A stretch of DNA of 64,000 bases from Patellaria atrata CBS 101060. Its lineage: Eukaryota > Ascomycota > Dothideomycetes > Patellariales > Patellariaceae. The translations under genes and the position numbers were made by a program. Where the stretch lies: NCBI GenBank assembly GCA_010093705.1, contig MU006106.1, positions 113,833 through 177,832 on the forward strand. Reading direction: 5' to 3'. Below the pieces are notes generated by a model. That model worked only from the letters and a program-made list of their open reading frames with translations, was not told the DNA's origin and ran no database searches. Position 1 is the stretch's first letter. Every line of letters begins with the position of its first letter. Shown one piece after another: positions 21,273-32,632 of this stretch.

Positions 21273-24132
21273 ATGAACTACAATCAAGGCGCCCCCCTCC
21301 TAGGAGCGACCTTTGTCCCGGGAGGCTTCGATGACTATTATATGCCAGCCACAGGTCCGGAAGTGGTGTCTCCAGCTCCGCAAAGGTAGCAGAATCATAA
21401 CTTCCCACGACATCCTTGGGTAAAGCACAGAACTAATCACAGCTTACAGGATCATGCCTGAGGTTCCGGAGCAGATGCAAGATAATCTAGCACACTTAGA
21501 GTCCGAAGCAAGGAGTAATAGTATCTCTAACCAATCTTCACAACCGAATCAGTATAATCGAGCTCCACCTGACTACAAATCGCAAGCATCACACTCGACC
21601 AACTACCAACAGGAGCAGTATGGAGGTTATAATAGCAGCAACGCCGGTCACCAGCAGCAAAATCAACGTGTGACTTCTCCATACGAACAGAGATCTATCT
21701 CGCAACCGCCTCCACAAATCCAGTCAACCAAGACTGAACATTATTCACGGTTTTCGACATCCTATGATGCGCCAAACTTTTCTCCGTTTCCCAAGATCAA
21801 AAACCGTCCTGCGAATGTTCCTCCTACAGATGATGAGAAAGAAGCCGTATTGGAAGATGCGCGGATGCCAGTCTTGAACTCCAATGACCCTGAAATGCAA
21901 CTTGCTTGGGCACAGGATGCATTGGCTTACGTTGATGCGGCACAGATGCACGAGCAGCGGATATCGGAGACACAAACGGCTCGACCAGCAACGCCTCAAG
22001 TGGAACACCAACTAAGAGTTGACGCCATGAATATCGTGTCGTTCCTTGCTGATCAACACCACCCAAAAGCGGAATTCATGAGAGGGATGTGGTTAGAATT
22101 CGGCAAGTTCGGGCTGCGTGTGGATAAAAAAGAAGCTTTCAGGTGTTATTCGAGGTCAGCTGACAAAGGTTATGCAAGAGCAGAGTACAGGATTGGAATG
22201 CAGTATGAGCAGTCGAACGACCCAATCAAAGCGCTCATACATTATAAGCGTGGTGCAGAAGCTGGGGACTCAGCATCGAATTATCGACTGGGAATGATGA
22301 CGCTGCTGGGCCAACACGGCCAACAACAGGACTATGCCAAGGGCATCCAATTAATCAGACAAGCAGCGAGTACTGCGGACGAGAATGCGCCGCAGGGAGC
22401 TTTTGTTCTTGGTATGCTACAAGCTCGAGAATTACCACAAGTCAATGTACCGGAACTTTTCCTTCCTTACGATGAGAAAATGGCAAGAATAAACATCGAG
22501 AAAGCAGCATTTCTGGGTTTTGCCAAAGCACAACTAAAGATGGGCAGTGCTTACGAACTTTGCAGTCTTGGTTGTGAGTTCAACCCGGCTTTATCATTAC
22601 ATTATAATGCGCTTGCTGCGAGACAAGGAGAATCTGAGGCAGACATGGCTATCAGCAAGTGGTTCCTTTGCGGTTATGAAGGGGTGTTTCAAAAGAACGA
22701 AGAGTTGGCATATACATATGCTCACCGAGCTGCTCAAGCCGGACTTGCTACGGCAGAATTCGCGATGGGATATTTCAACGAGATAGGCATGTACACACCA
22801 GTGAATCTCGACAAAGCGCTAGAGTGGTACGAGAAGGCCGCAAAAGGTGGCAATAAAGACGCGGAGGGGAGAATAGAAGGGATTGCCAAGCAGCGGACAT
22901 TGACAAAGAAGGATCATGAGAATGTAGCAATCAACAGAATTCGATCGCAGTATGGATCGAAGCGCGGGGGTAGGCCGGAAAGATTCAAAGTTGCAGCACC
23001 CGCGTTGCCGATTATTAACGATAGCCCATCATCCGAGTATTCGAACTCTCCTGGTGGATCGGCACTTCCAAGGGTTGAGATTCGAGGGCTTACATCGAAC
23101 ACAGCATCGTCACCTTTGACTGCCCGCGCACCATCGCGTGCCGCTACGAGCACTCCATATCCAATTGATGAAAGACCCCCGGTTATTGCCCCGCTAGACA
23201 GGCCTGCTACGGTTGCCCCATATCCTCTGGATAATGGACCACCCTTGGGTTCAGGTAGAGGTGGACCTCCAGGTGGAGGATTTTTTGCTCCCGAGCTACG
23301 GGCTGCTTCCGTAGCTCCAAGGCCGAGCTCTGCTTTCGGTATCAACCCGAACATTCTTGCGCCTCAAGGGGGCTCGCGACGGGATGACCGCATGGGACTA
23401 CCTTCCCAAGGCAGTACAAATCTCCCGCTACGTCCATACACAAGCGTTGGCGATATGGGTGGCGGGAGAGGCCGTCCTCCGCAAGGGGGTCAACGAGTGC
23501 CGTCTGGTTCAGATTATTCCGACCGACCCCAAAGCACAAGGCCGCCATCCGGGCCTGATAGGGCGCAGAGCCAGCCGGTCGCAGATATCGGGTATGCTGC
23601 GCCGTCAGAGGGCAGGAACAGACTTCAGAAGCCTGGTAATCCTAATCTCGGGAAACAGCAACCAAAATTACCAGATATTGGATTCCAGGCGCCTTTAGAA
23701 CCGAAGAAAACGCCACAACTAGATCACCCGCAACCTCGTACATCTTCTATGGATACATACGATAGGCGAAACCAAAACCCGACGATTCGCCCTACGAGTG
23801 ATCGTCCAGCGACAACTCGTCCGGGTTCATCTGGTGGCCGATCATCAGCAAGACAGGAACCTCTACCGTCTGTACCTACTAAAATCGATAACGGCCCAAA
23901 ACCGAAGCCACAGGTTGAGGCGAGCGCAAATAAACCAACTGCAGCGACTACAAAACCGGCGGCAGTTCAAGCTAAACATCCGACGGCAACTCACCCTCCT
24001 GGAAAGGGACCTAAGACGTTTGATGAGATGGGAATCGCGCAAGCGAAGCAGGATAGCGATTGTGTAAGCACCGGATTTTTTCTTATTTTTTTTTCCAAGT
24101 AGTTACTAACCTGACAATAGGTTGTTATGTAA
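21273..24132 (+). CDS. SKT5: Chitin synthase activator Skt5/Chs4 (Sel1 repeats, CaaX box)
   Basis: Joined exons 21273-21385, 21450-24063 and 24121-24132, 912 aa. Residues 1-165 are Gln/Ser/Asn/Pro-rich. Residues about 190-510 form at least seven Sel1-like repeats (FMRGMWLEFGKFGLRVDKKE, EAFRCYSRSADKGYARAEYR and others). The tail is Pro/Arg/Ser-rich and disordered. The third exon encodes only Val-Val-Met-stop, so the spliced protein ends CVVM, a CaaX prenylation motif as in yeast Chs4/Skt5 (farnesylated). The protein recruits and activates class IV chitin synthase (Chs3 type) at sites of wall growth. The last intron (24064-24120) has a TTACTAAC branch and an AATAG acceptor. Without its removal the protein would end in 12 unrelated residues and lack the CaaX box. 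Confidence 0.95.
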
Positions 24133-24686
24133 TATCTATATACCCCAGGGCTGTGTAGCACCCTATCTTTTTCTTCTAGAGCTCTTGGTTGAATTTTTGC
24201 ATAGCGAAGGGATGAGTATAGAATTGGAGATGACGCGAAATTGAGTTTTTATGAAACCGTGTATTAACCGACGGCGAGATGCAATATTTGATGGCTAATA
24301 TCAATTTCTGTCTGGTCACAAGTTTCACGCGAGAAATGGTTTTTCACTCGTCGTATTGAACTGACCTCACATTTGAAGAAGGCGATCTATTCTCGAGTCT
24401 CTGTTGTATCATATTTGTAAAACAAGAGGTAGCGAGGTTTTAATCTCATGCCCTAAGGTAAGATACCTTCCCGTCAGGTTATACCCACATATCAACATCG
24501 CCCCTTCCTTAACCGTAATCTCAGAATCTTACCTAAGGGACCTTAGTCTTTACCCTAACTTTCACTCTTAATGTCAACTTCACCTCACCCTTAGCTCCAT
24601 TTCGCTTCCTGACAATCCTTATAAACATTGCAGTACATCATTCAACGTGACTATCTGAAAATATCACTTCAGCAATCTGTACTCTA
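24133..24686. other. Intergenic between Skt5 and Hop2
   Basis: About 550 bp. It should hold the Skt5 3' UTR and the Hop2 promoter. A partly palindromic pair, CCCTAAGGTAAG (24452) and CTTACCTAAGGG (24529), lies in it. No gene seen. Confidence 0.5.
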
Positions 24687-25802
24687 ATGGCACCACGCAA
24701 AGAGAAGGGGGAGAAGGTCTCTGTTGATGAAGGTCTCCTCATTTCTGACGCTATCGATAGTTGATATCTTGCTCACAGTCTCACCATCCAGCAACGGAGA
24801 TGGTTTTTACGTATCTTCGTGAGCAGATGAGCTTCAATAATCATACCTAGACCTTGCTAATACTACATAGGGAAACAAAAGTACGTTGAAGTACCATTTG
24901 GCTCGAAAATAGTCATGCTGGTTCAAGCTGATCAATGCCGTCAAATCAAGTCGTCCGTACTCTGTAAGTTCATTGTCCTGAGAGGCGGATTAGTTCTGCT
25001 TTGACAAAGATAAGGCGACGGATATTTCGGCAAACCTTCATAATAAAGTTACCAAGGGTATCTTCATTTTCCAAGATCGACTTAGTTGCACACATAACAT
25101 TTCTCAGCCGCCGCAACCAAGATTCTCAAAGACCTACACGAGCGCAAGGAGATCGAAGGACGAGCTGCAGGTGAGATGTTTCCTTATTCCATCTCATAAT
25201 ACAAGTACTCGAGCTAATAGTGCATGCAGGCAAGCAAATAGTGTATCATGCTGTCCAAGTTAGTTCTCCGATTCCCTGTATTCAGATGGTCTATCAAAGC
25301 CATGTATCCAGATTCGGGCTCTAACGTAGGGTTGGTTTTCCAGAATGCCAAGGACTCCGCTTCTCCTGATGATCTCGCGGTTATGGATGCAACCATCGTC
25401 GCTCTCCGTGACGAAACTACAAATCTTCGTGCTACAGAAAAGTCACTCAAAACATCACTCTCCACCCTACAAGCTACGCTTTCAACTACAGACCTTCGCG
25501 CCGCCGTATCAACTCTTGAAACTGAGCGTACGGAAATCCTGGGCCGCCTCGAAGGTTTGCGTAGTGGCAGCGCGAAGCCGATTGACGAGAAGGAGAAACA
25601 GGATGTGGAGGATGAAGTCAGAAAGTGGGAGAGCTTAGAGAGGAAGCGCAAAAAGATTAGGGAGGAGATGTGGGGTTTCTTATGCGAGAGCTTGCCGGAA
25701 GAACTGAAGGCGGAGGATCTAAAGGTAAGTGTAAAATGGGAGGGACTATATGTTCAAATGCTGATGTTAGGGGGTCAGGAGCAGCTCGGGCTTGATGAGT
25801 AA
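24687..25802 (+). CDS. HOP2: Homologous-pairing protein Hop2 (TBPIP family), nine exons
   Basis: Joined exons 24687-24732, 24792-24818, 24871-24880, 24951-24963, 25015-25057, 25108-25170, 25230-25258, 25344-25724 and 25779-25802, 211 aa. All eight junctions keep phase and rebuild the conserved winged-helix domain: FTYLRKQNRPYSATDISANL, a HNKVTKAAATKILKDL stretch, then EGRAAGKQIVYHAVQNAKD. Residues about 115-170 form the Leu/Thr/Glu-rich coiled coil that pairs with Mnd1, and a charged helical C-terminus follows (RKWESLERKRKKIREEMWGF). Hop2-Mnd1 stimulates Dmc1/Rad51 strand invasion in meiosis. Exons 3 and 4 are 10 and 13 nt long, so gene finders will often miss or truncate this gene; the frame from 25248 is only a fragment of it. 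Confidence 0.92.
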
Positions 25803-26729
25803 GGATGAGCGTGATGAGGTCCATATGGATATGAACATGGGTAAGAGTGGCATTTGTGCTCTGTTGTCTCAAGTCACCTAGAAGACAGACCTCTGACGGA
25901 TCGATCTCCTACTATTCTGCATCACCAGCATTGCAAATATTAGATACATGGGCGGAAGGGCGGGGCGGAGCGGAATACCTGGGGTAGATATAAGTTTAGC
26001 AGCCTCGCCAGTGCCTACGGTATTCTAACTCCAAAACGCCTCCGTCTGAACAATGTTTCATATTTGGACAACATGTCACGCATATCTCACTTTACTCCAC
26101 CTTGTTGAATTCATGGGTGAGTACTAAGGTGAGAGGTCGGTACAACTATAGTATCGACTTAAAAGGGACTTCGATGACGACCACGCCGTAATAAGACCAA
26201 CTATTGAGAGCTTTATCAAGATTCGGGTGTTCTTATCCCATACGGAGTATTTCACAGTCAATCGCAATTCTATTTTGTATCACATGGATTCTTCTCATTT
26301 TCGAGTGGGCTTGATGCGCATAAGTTCTCTTTTATCACGAACCGTGCCCGTTTAACCTTCTTTGCTGACGGAGTCACGGCAACAAGTCTCTGAGTGTGGC
26401 TCGTGCGGTCCATATTATCCTGTGTTGCCGTCTTTGTTGCAATGCTTCCAGGGATCCCTCCCGTTGCATAATTTCTTGCAATTCGCTGAGCCTTATAGCT
26501 GACAAGTTCAAATAAGCAGCCCCTTTTTCTCTAACGGCCTAAATATTTGAAGTTAGGTTCGCCACAGATCCTGAATCTTCCTTTAGTCTGTTCGTCCCGC
26601 GGGGCGTGTCCTTTTGATGTCAATATATAATTCATATATTTGCCATGGCATTCCTTCGTGGCCTCCCTTCCCTTAAAGCCGTCGCTTTCAATAGCAAATC
26701 TCACCCGCTAAAGTTCGTATCATGAGAGC
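25803..26729. other. Intergenic, promoter side of the secreted protein
   Basis: About 930 bp without a supported gene. It includes the Hop2 3' flank and the upstream region of the secreted protein at 26730. A short frame starting at 26053 was considered and rejected. Confidence 0.5.
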
Positions 26730-28518
26730 ATGGGGATCATGATAAAGTCACTCGTTTATTTTTCTGTATTATTTTCTAATTATGTCATTCTTTCACATGG
26801 TAAGTTGAACATCTCGCTCGATTTTATTCGCTTTCTTACATTTTCTTCAGCACAAGTATGGGGTACAAACACAGGCTGGCCAGCGCCGACGTCCAAGGTG
26901 TGGGACACAACTGCATGCAAACCTGATTGCGCGGTAACTGGGGATGTATACGTTCTTTTCTGGTGGCCGACCGTGTATAACTATACCGTTGCAACGGTAT
27001 ACGTCACGATCGATGAGACGGACGACTCAACTACCACTAGCCTGTCGACTGAGGGCAATGCGACAGCATTACAGTTATCTGTACTTCAATCCTTAGTGGA
27101 AACGGACAGGTTCGGCGAGAATGATATCGCAACTGTGCCATATTTTACCAAGGATTCTCTCACAATGTGGGTCCCTTTAAAGTTTTAACACGACCCTACC
27201 ATAACACTGACTCCATCATAGCGAATATCCCACCTCCTATCTCGTAATTGACAACCTCGAGAGACAATGGATCCCAACTCCCACCGCAAGCAGAGGCTAC
27301 AATGCTAGCTGCGCAGTCTTTACGGAATATACACAACCCGCTCAACGCACCTTTGCCCTTCCCCCTGGTAATGATGATTGGCAGTATCGCTGGACCGAGA
27401 CTCACTCCGTAGAGTCAGACGGGACATTCTTCTCGTACACATTCGCGCAAACATCCATCGCTAGCTTTCCGCAAAACGCCTACACTAATGTCCCGGGCTT
27501 CGAGACTTGTACCAGCGACGGTATCGCGGACGGCTTTCCGACTAGCAAGGTCATGGTGCAGGACATAACGGCAACGAGCACGATCAGAAAACCCCGTTCT
27601 TCTACTCCTGACGATGAGGAGGGTTCAACTCCTTCAACTTCAACACGGCGAAGACCCACACCTGGGCAGGGGGAGCAGACACGACCAACTCCCACTCCTC
27701 CGGTGGACGCACAACCTACGCCTCGCCCTGGAATATCGCCTGGCCCCTCAGACAATAACGATAACAATGACAATGATAATGGCAACACTTCAATTCTCCA
27801 AAGACCGATCCCCACGTCTCCCCGACCCATCATAACCCTCCCACCCTCCACAGCAATCCTCGGATCCCTTTCCTCCGGCAACCCATCATCCGTCTTCGTC
27901 TTCCCACTCAATCCCACCGCCACGCTCTTCCCCGGTGGACCCGCGATCACCCTCAGCGACTCAGGTTCCGACAGCGCTACTATCGTATCCATATTTCCAA
28001 ACGGTCAAACGGTCGTCGTGGACGGTACGACGCAGCCGGTACTTTTCGTCACGCCAACCCCGCTGCCGGTCGTGATTGAGATAAATAGGGAAGTGTATAC
28101 TGTTGCGCCGACTGGAGGCGTGGTCGCGGGGCAGACGATCGCTCCCGGCGATGGACCTGTGACGATCAGCGTGGGAGGGGTGGAGGTCGAGGTTATGATT
28201 TTCGAAGACGGATCTGTTGTCGTGACACCGGACGAAGAAGGAGGCCGGGAAGAGGCGGAGGTTACGGTAGCACCTGGCGGCCTGGTGGAGGTCGGGCCGA
28301 GCGGAAGCATGATCGTGAGGACCGGCGGTGCGATTCAGGTTGCTGAGACAGGTATCGAAAGGCCGACGCGGACAGGATTTACGGTCGTGACATCTACCTC
28401 AGTGGGGTCGAGGGGTGGTGAGAGCGGGGATACGAGCACAGCTGGCGCGACACGGGTGGGTTTGGAGGTGGGATGGTTTGGCCTCTTGCTTTTCGGGCTG
28501 GGTAATGGGATGTTTTGA
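26730..28518 (+). CDS. Secreted, probably GPI-anchored protein of unknown function
   Basis: Joined exons 26730-26799, 26851-27166 and 27222-28518, 560 aa. Removing the first 51-bp intron (its length is a multiple of three, so the frame stays open if it is retained) gives a signal peptide MGIMIKSLVYFSVLFSNYVI ending LSHA before QVWGTN. Residues about 25-245 form a cysteine-containing extracellular domain with several N-glycosylation sequons. Residues 250-340 are a Thr/Pro/Ser stretch with a DNNDNNDNDN run. Residues 340-520 carry Gly/Val-rich repeats (such as GGVVAGQTIAPGDGPVTISV) common in fungal wall proteins. The C-terminus is a small-residue segment (GDTSTAGA) followed by a hydrophobic end (WFGLLLFGLGNGMF), as in GPI signals. 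I cannot name a family. A wall or adhesion role is inferred. Confidence 0.8.
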
Positions 28519-28905
28519 TATCCTCGAGGTCTTGGTCTGGGTTTAGCGTATCGGCTTCGCAAATATCGGTAGGGAAGGGTTTGGGATTGGGAGTTTAGGA
28601 AATAGATGGGAAAACATGGTTGGGATAGAATCGAAGGGAAATCCTCACGGAATAGCGCATCGTCTGTTCTGTACTGTATATTAGTCACCTCATATATGTA
28701 GAACCCAATCATCACATTGGATAATCTTCATAATATCGTTCCATTTTCGAACTTTGTCGTGAGACATCTCCAGCAACGCCGGTTACCTAGAACCCCATTT
28801 TCCCTGCCCGAGCTTTCAGGATTATCGTACGCTATTATACACATATATTTTGACCATTAAACGCCTCAAGCATGGGCATTTGACACTCTCCCTCTGATCA
28901 TTACC
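28519..28905. other. Convergent intergenic region
   Basis: The 387 bp between two converging stop codons. It should contain both 3' ends. No other feature seen. Confidence 0.5.
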
Positions 28906-30051
28906 TCAATATCCCACACGTTCCCTCAGCTCCCTCACCTCCTGCTCGGTCAGTCCCTCAACCACACCCTCCTCCAATTGGACCATTATCGGGACGGACA
29001 AGCTCTCTCCCAATCCCTCCAAAAGCTCCACAACTGTACTCTCAAACACCTGAATCGGATACTCCTTCATGAGATTCTCCAAGTGCACTCCCAGTCCCAC
29101 GCCCTCCGTCGGATGAAGCTTGTCCGCCCACTCCTGCTTCGCCTGTGTCCAAGCGGGCAGTTCCCCGCCTCCGTCTTCAGGATCCGCGGCAAACATCGCA
29201 TTTACGGCCGCTTCGTCCGTGCCGGCGTCAGGAGCTGGAGAGGATGAGGTCGCTCCGCGGTGGCCCCAGGCGAAGACCTCCGCCGCTAGCTTGGGGTCTG
29301 CCGAGCGGAAGACGAGGTAGGCCTCGAGACAGGCTTGCAGCATCCATTCGCCGGCTAGCTCCATCCATCGCTCTGTGATGCCCCACTCGCCGTCGTCGGA
29401 AAGGGACTGGCGCGCGGCGGAGAGCGCGATGAAGGAGGGCAGGATGTCGGCGAGGGTCGCGCTCCTGGGAGTGCCGTAGAAATTTCGCGCTGCTGTGGGG
29501 TTGGTGGGGAGCAGAGCGCTCAGGGCGCGGGAGCGCGCGCGGGTGGTTGTGGCGAGCGGGAGGGGGAGGGAGGTGCTCAGGGTTGAGGATAGCTGAGCTG
29601 TGGGTGGTTGCGTCGCGTTGAAAGATTGTGCGCGCACGGTGTTTTGTGTACGGAGGGCGTTAAGGGAGGAGGCAGATGGAGTCGTGGAGGAGAGCGTGAG
29701 GCGACGCGCGAAGAGTGTGGTGAATTTCAGAAGGCGCAGGCGGTACAGGAGGTCAGGGTCTGCTGGAGCGGTGGGGTGGTTATTCTGAAAGATGCGGAGA
29801 AAGGCTGGATATGAGCGTCAGTTAGGTTGCTGGTAAGAGGAGGTAAAGAGCATGGGAAAGCTCATACCATCGACCATTTGCAACGGAAGGTCTGGTTTGG
29901 AGGCATCAGCGAGCGTGGCTCCTGTTTGCGCAGCTTTGCGCTCCTCAAGAAGCCCCATGGTCGCGTTGTACATGAAATAGTCGAGGATCATAGTATCGAC
30001 CTCCAACGCCGTTTCTGGGTCGGCGCGCTTGAGCAGATCTTGCGACGCCAT
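28906..30051 (-). CDS. Conserved fungal protein of unknown function
   Basis: Joined exons 30051-29868 and 29804-28906, 360 aa. The start is MASQDLLKRADPETALEVDT, and the intron has donor GTATGAG and acceptor ATCCAG with a CTAAC branch. The protein looks soluble and largely helical, with Ala/Ser/Thr-rich low-complexity linkers (residues about 85-155) and helices containing Trp residues (WGITERWMELAGEWMLQACL). The last part is acidic (VVELLEGLGESLSVPIMVQL) and ends RELRERVGY. No signal peptide, membrane segment or catalytic motif is visible. GC content is high in this gene, and the many open frames on the opposite strand are by-products of that. I recognise no family. Confidence 0.75.
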
Positions 30052-30794
30052 TGTTGAGTGGAAAGTCCAATTGTTAACGAACGACTAGAGGTGAGGGTAG
30101 GAAAGGAGAGCAGTTCAAGGAGAGCAGCTCAAGGAGAACAAAGGATGAAGAGGGGAGCGCGATTGAAGAGGCACGAGGCGATTCATGGAGCCTCGCGCAA
30201 ACGAAAGTACTTTCCAGTTTCCACATGCTTGATCAGTGTGAAAAGTCGCTTGTCGTCTCGTCTCACCGCAGATTCGGCGGTCTTGGGGAGTTACATGTTT
30301 CATGTTTCAGACTTTGAGGTTTTAGGGGATGTAGTACAGTACAACTTTTCGGCTTGAATGGAATTTTCCGTCTCTTTCCCCTGGAATATAAAGCCTACAT
30401 GAATTCACGACTGACTAGGTGCGACGCCGAATGTGATGGTACATATGAATTGAGAATTGTGAGAAATGGACTCTGAATTTGAATATTGAATGTCTTTCTC
30501 ATCTTCATTCCATACCAATGACAGTACGATCTTCTCCCGCCCCACTGTCTCATCCTGTCATTCCATACTTCAACTGGTGGACACAACGATAATATTCAAA
30601 ATTCTCTTCAACGATGGGCACGAAGATTCATTTAATCCTTAATTGAACATAAGACTGTAGGGTATGAAGCATCAGCTATTATATTATTCCAGCCGGACTA
30701 TATCCTCTACATACAAATTCCGCGCCACAAATTGACGTAGAATTTCCATTATTCCCAATTAGGCCTCGCACCGCCTCGCACCGCCACACACAAA
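30052..30794. other. Divergent intergenic region upstream of the chitinase
   Basis: About 740 bp between outward-facing genes, so it holds both promoters. AT-rich patches near 30.6-30.7 kb lie close to the chitinase start. No specific regulator site is claimed. Confidence 0.5.
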
Positions 30795-32233
30795 ATGGCT
30801 AACCACATGAAGGCAACAACGTCAGCGCTCAAACATAGCACTCTATCACTACTACTACTACTATTAATATCTCTTATATATATTCCCTCTTGTCAAGCTC
30901 TTCAAAATATAGACCATTTAGCTTTGCAAGACGAGCGATATTTGGAGTACCCCTTCTCCAACCCTGAGAATACATCGACTGTAGTTATGGGAGGCGGCGA
31001 AGGATATAAATCAGTCGCTTACTTTGTCAATTGGGTGGGTTATCTCGAAACTATAACACAAGATTTAAACAAACGCTAACAAACGATCAGGCAATCTATG
31101 GCCGCAACCATCAACCCCAAGATCTCCCCGCCGAACGTCTAACGCACGTCTTGTATGCCTTCGCCAATGTCCGTCCAGAAACAGGGGAAGTCTATCTCAC
31201 CGATTCCTGGTCTGATGTCGAGAAGCACTACCCGTCCGACTCCTGGAATGATGTTGGAACTAATGTCTACGGCTGTATAAAGCAGCTCTATCTCCTGAAG
31301 AAACGCAATCGTAATTTCAAGGTCCTCCTTTCCATTGGCGGCTGGACCTACAGCGCCAACTTCGCTGGCCCTGCCTCTACTCCAAATGGTCGTGCTACTT
31401 TCGCTCGCTCCGCCGTTCGTCTACTCGCGGACAATGGCTTTGACGGTCTAGACATCGACTGGGAGTATCCAAAAGACGCCAGTGAGGCAGCAAACTTCAT
31501 CGCTCTCCTTCAAGCGACCCGTGATGAACTCGACTCCTACAGCGCTCAGAACGCAAACGGATACCACTTTCTCCTTACAGTCGCCACGCCAGCAGGTCCA
31601 CAGAACTACGAAAAACTTGACCTAGGCGCTATGGGACGTCTGCTTGACTTTATCAATCTGATGGCTTACGATTACGCCGGAAGCTGGGACCAGCAATCCG
31701 GCCACCAAGCCAATCTCTTCCCCTGCACCCAAAACCCCGCATGCACGCCCTTCAGCACCGAGAATGCGGTGCGTTATTACACCTCTCAAGGCGTCCCTGC
31801 AAACAAAATCGTGCTTGGCATGCCCCTCTATGGCCGTGCGTTCCAGAATACTGCTGACCCAGGCAAACCGTTTCAAGGCGTGGGTGAAGGTAGCTGGGAA
31901 CAAGGCGTCTGGGATTACAAGGCTCTCCCTCGCCCGGGTGCGACCGAGTACCTTGACGAGGAGACCGGCGCGAGCTGGTGCGCAGACGGAAATGGTAATA
32001 TGGTTAGTTATGATAACAAGGCGATGGCAGAGAGGAAAGTGGGGTATATCCAGCACAGAGGGCTCGGTGGGGCGATGTGGTGGGAGAGCTCGGGGGATAA
32101 GTGTGGAGAGGAGAGCTTGATTAAGACTGTGGTGGATCGATTGGGCCACGGCAGGATGGAGGAAAAGGAGAATTGTTTGGTGTATCCTACCAGCAAGTTT
32201 GAGAATTTACAGAAGGGATTTCCGGGAGAGTAG
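30795..32233 (+). CDS. Secreted GH18 chitinase
   Basis: Joined exons 30795-31034 and 31091-32233, 460 aa. The N-terminus has a signal peptide (a poly-Leu core ending PSCQA). The junction restores [20 protein letters not shown], the first beta strand of the GH18 barrel. Diagnostic motifs are [12 protein letters not shown] (SxGG), the active site [10 protein letters not shown] with the catalytic Glu, the substrate strand [20 protein letters not shown], and [10 protein letters not shown] near the end. These are the features of fungal subgroup A endochitinases (about 400-450 aa) without a chitin-binding module. The enzyme hydrolyses beta-1,4-GlcNAc bonds outside the cell, for wall remodelling, autolysis or degradation of other chitin. 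An extra segment of about 35 residues sits between the signal peptide and the barrel. Confidence 0.95.
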
Positions 32234-32632
32234 AGTTGCGGTTAGGGTTTGAACAGCGCTTTTGGTGGTGTGATATCATAGGGAATGGTTTGGGTTCCAA
32301 TATCAGAATCGTAGTTTATATGGTACAAGGTTTAAAATATGGATCACTTGATATTTTGTTAGGTGTGATTGAAAATAACAGCCCAAAAACAATATGATAT
32401 CCGATTATTTTCAACGGTTTGTGGCTGGGAATGAAAGTTGAAGACTAAGGTCCGGTAAAAGCTCGGGTGGACGCGAACTTTTTTGGAGCTGCGCGTAATT
32501 ATCATGATCAGGATGGTGGGATAAAGTTGTAAACTGTACAACAGAAGAGCTCTGAAATTTCGAGATAAAAATACTCCATATCTTTCAAAGGTACTGAAGC
32601 CCACGGACTACCTTCTCTATTCGCATCTCAAT
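32234..32632. other. Intergenic between chitinase and CCT7
   Basis: About 400 bp, the chitinase 3' flank and CCT7 promoter. No gene seen. Confidence 0.5.

Noticed and set aside
25214-25872. Minus-strand frames across Hop2
   Set aside because: Antisense to the coiled-coil exon; the plus strand gives a full Hop2.
26053-26360. Short two-exon candidate beginning MFHIWTTCHAYL
   Set aside because: Splice sites exist, but the second exon is not protein-like and there is no support beyond phase.
27480-29814. Long antisense frames over the secreted protein and the unknown GC-rich gene
   Set aside because: They arise from GC-rich codon third positions; the sense genes explain the region.
31622-32196. 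Minus-strand 175-codon frame within the chitinase
   Set aside because: Antisense shadow of the GH18 coding sequence.
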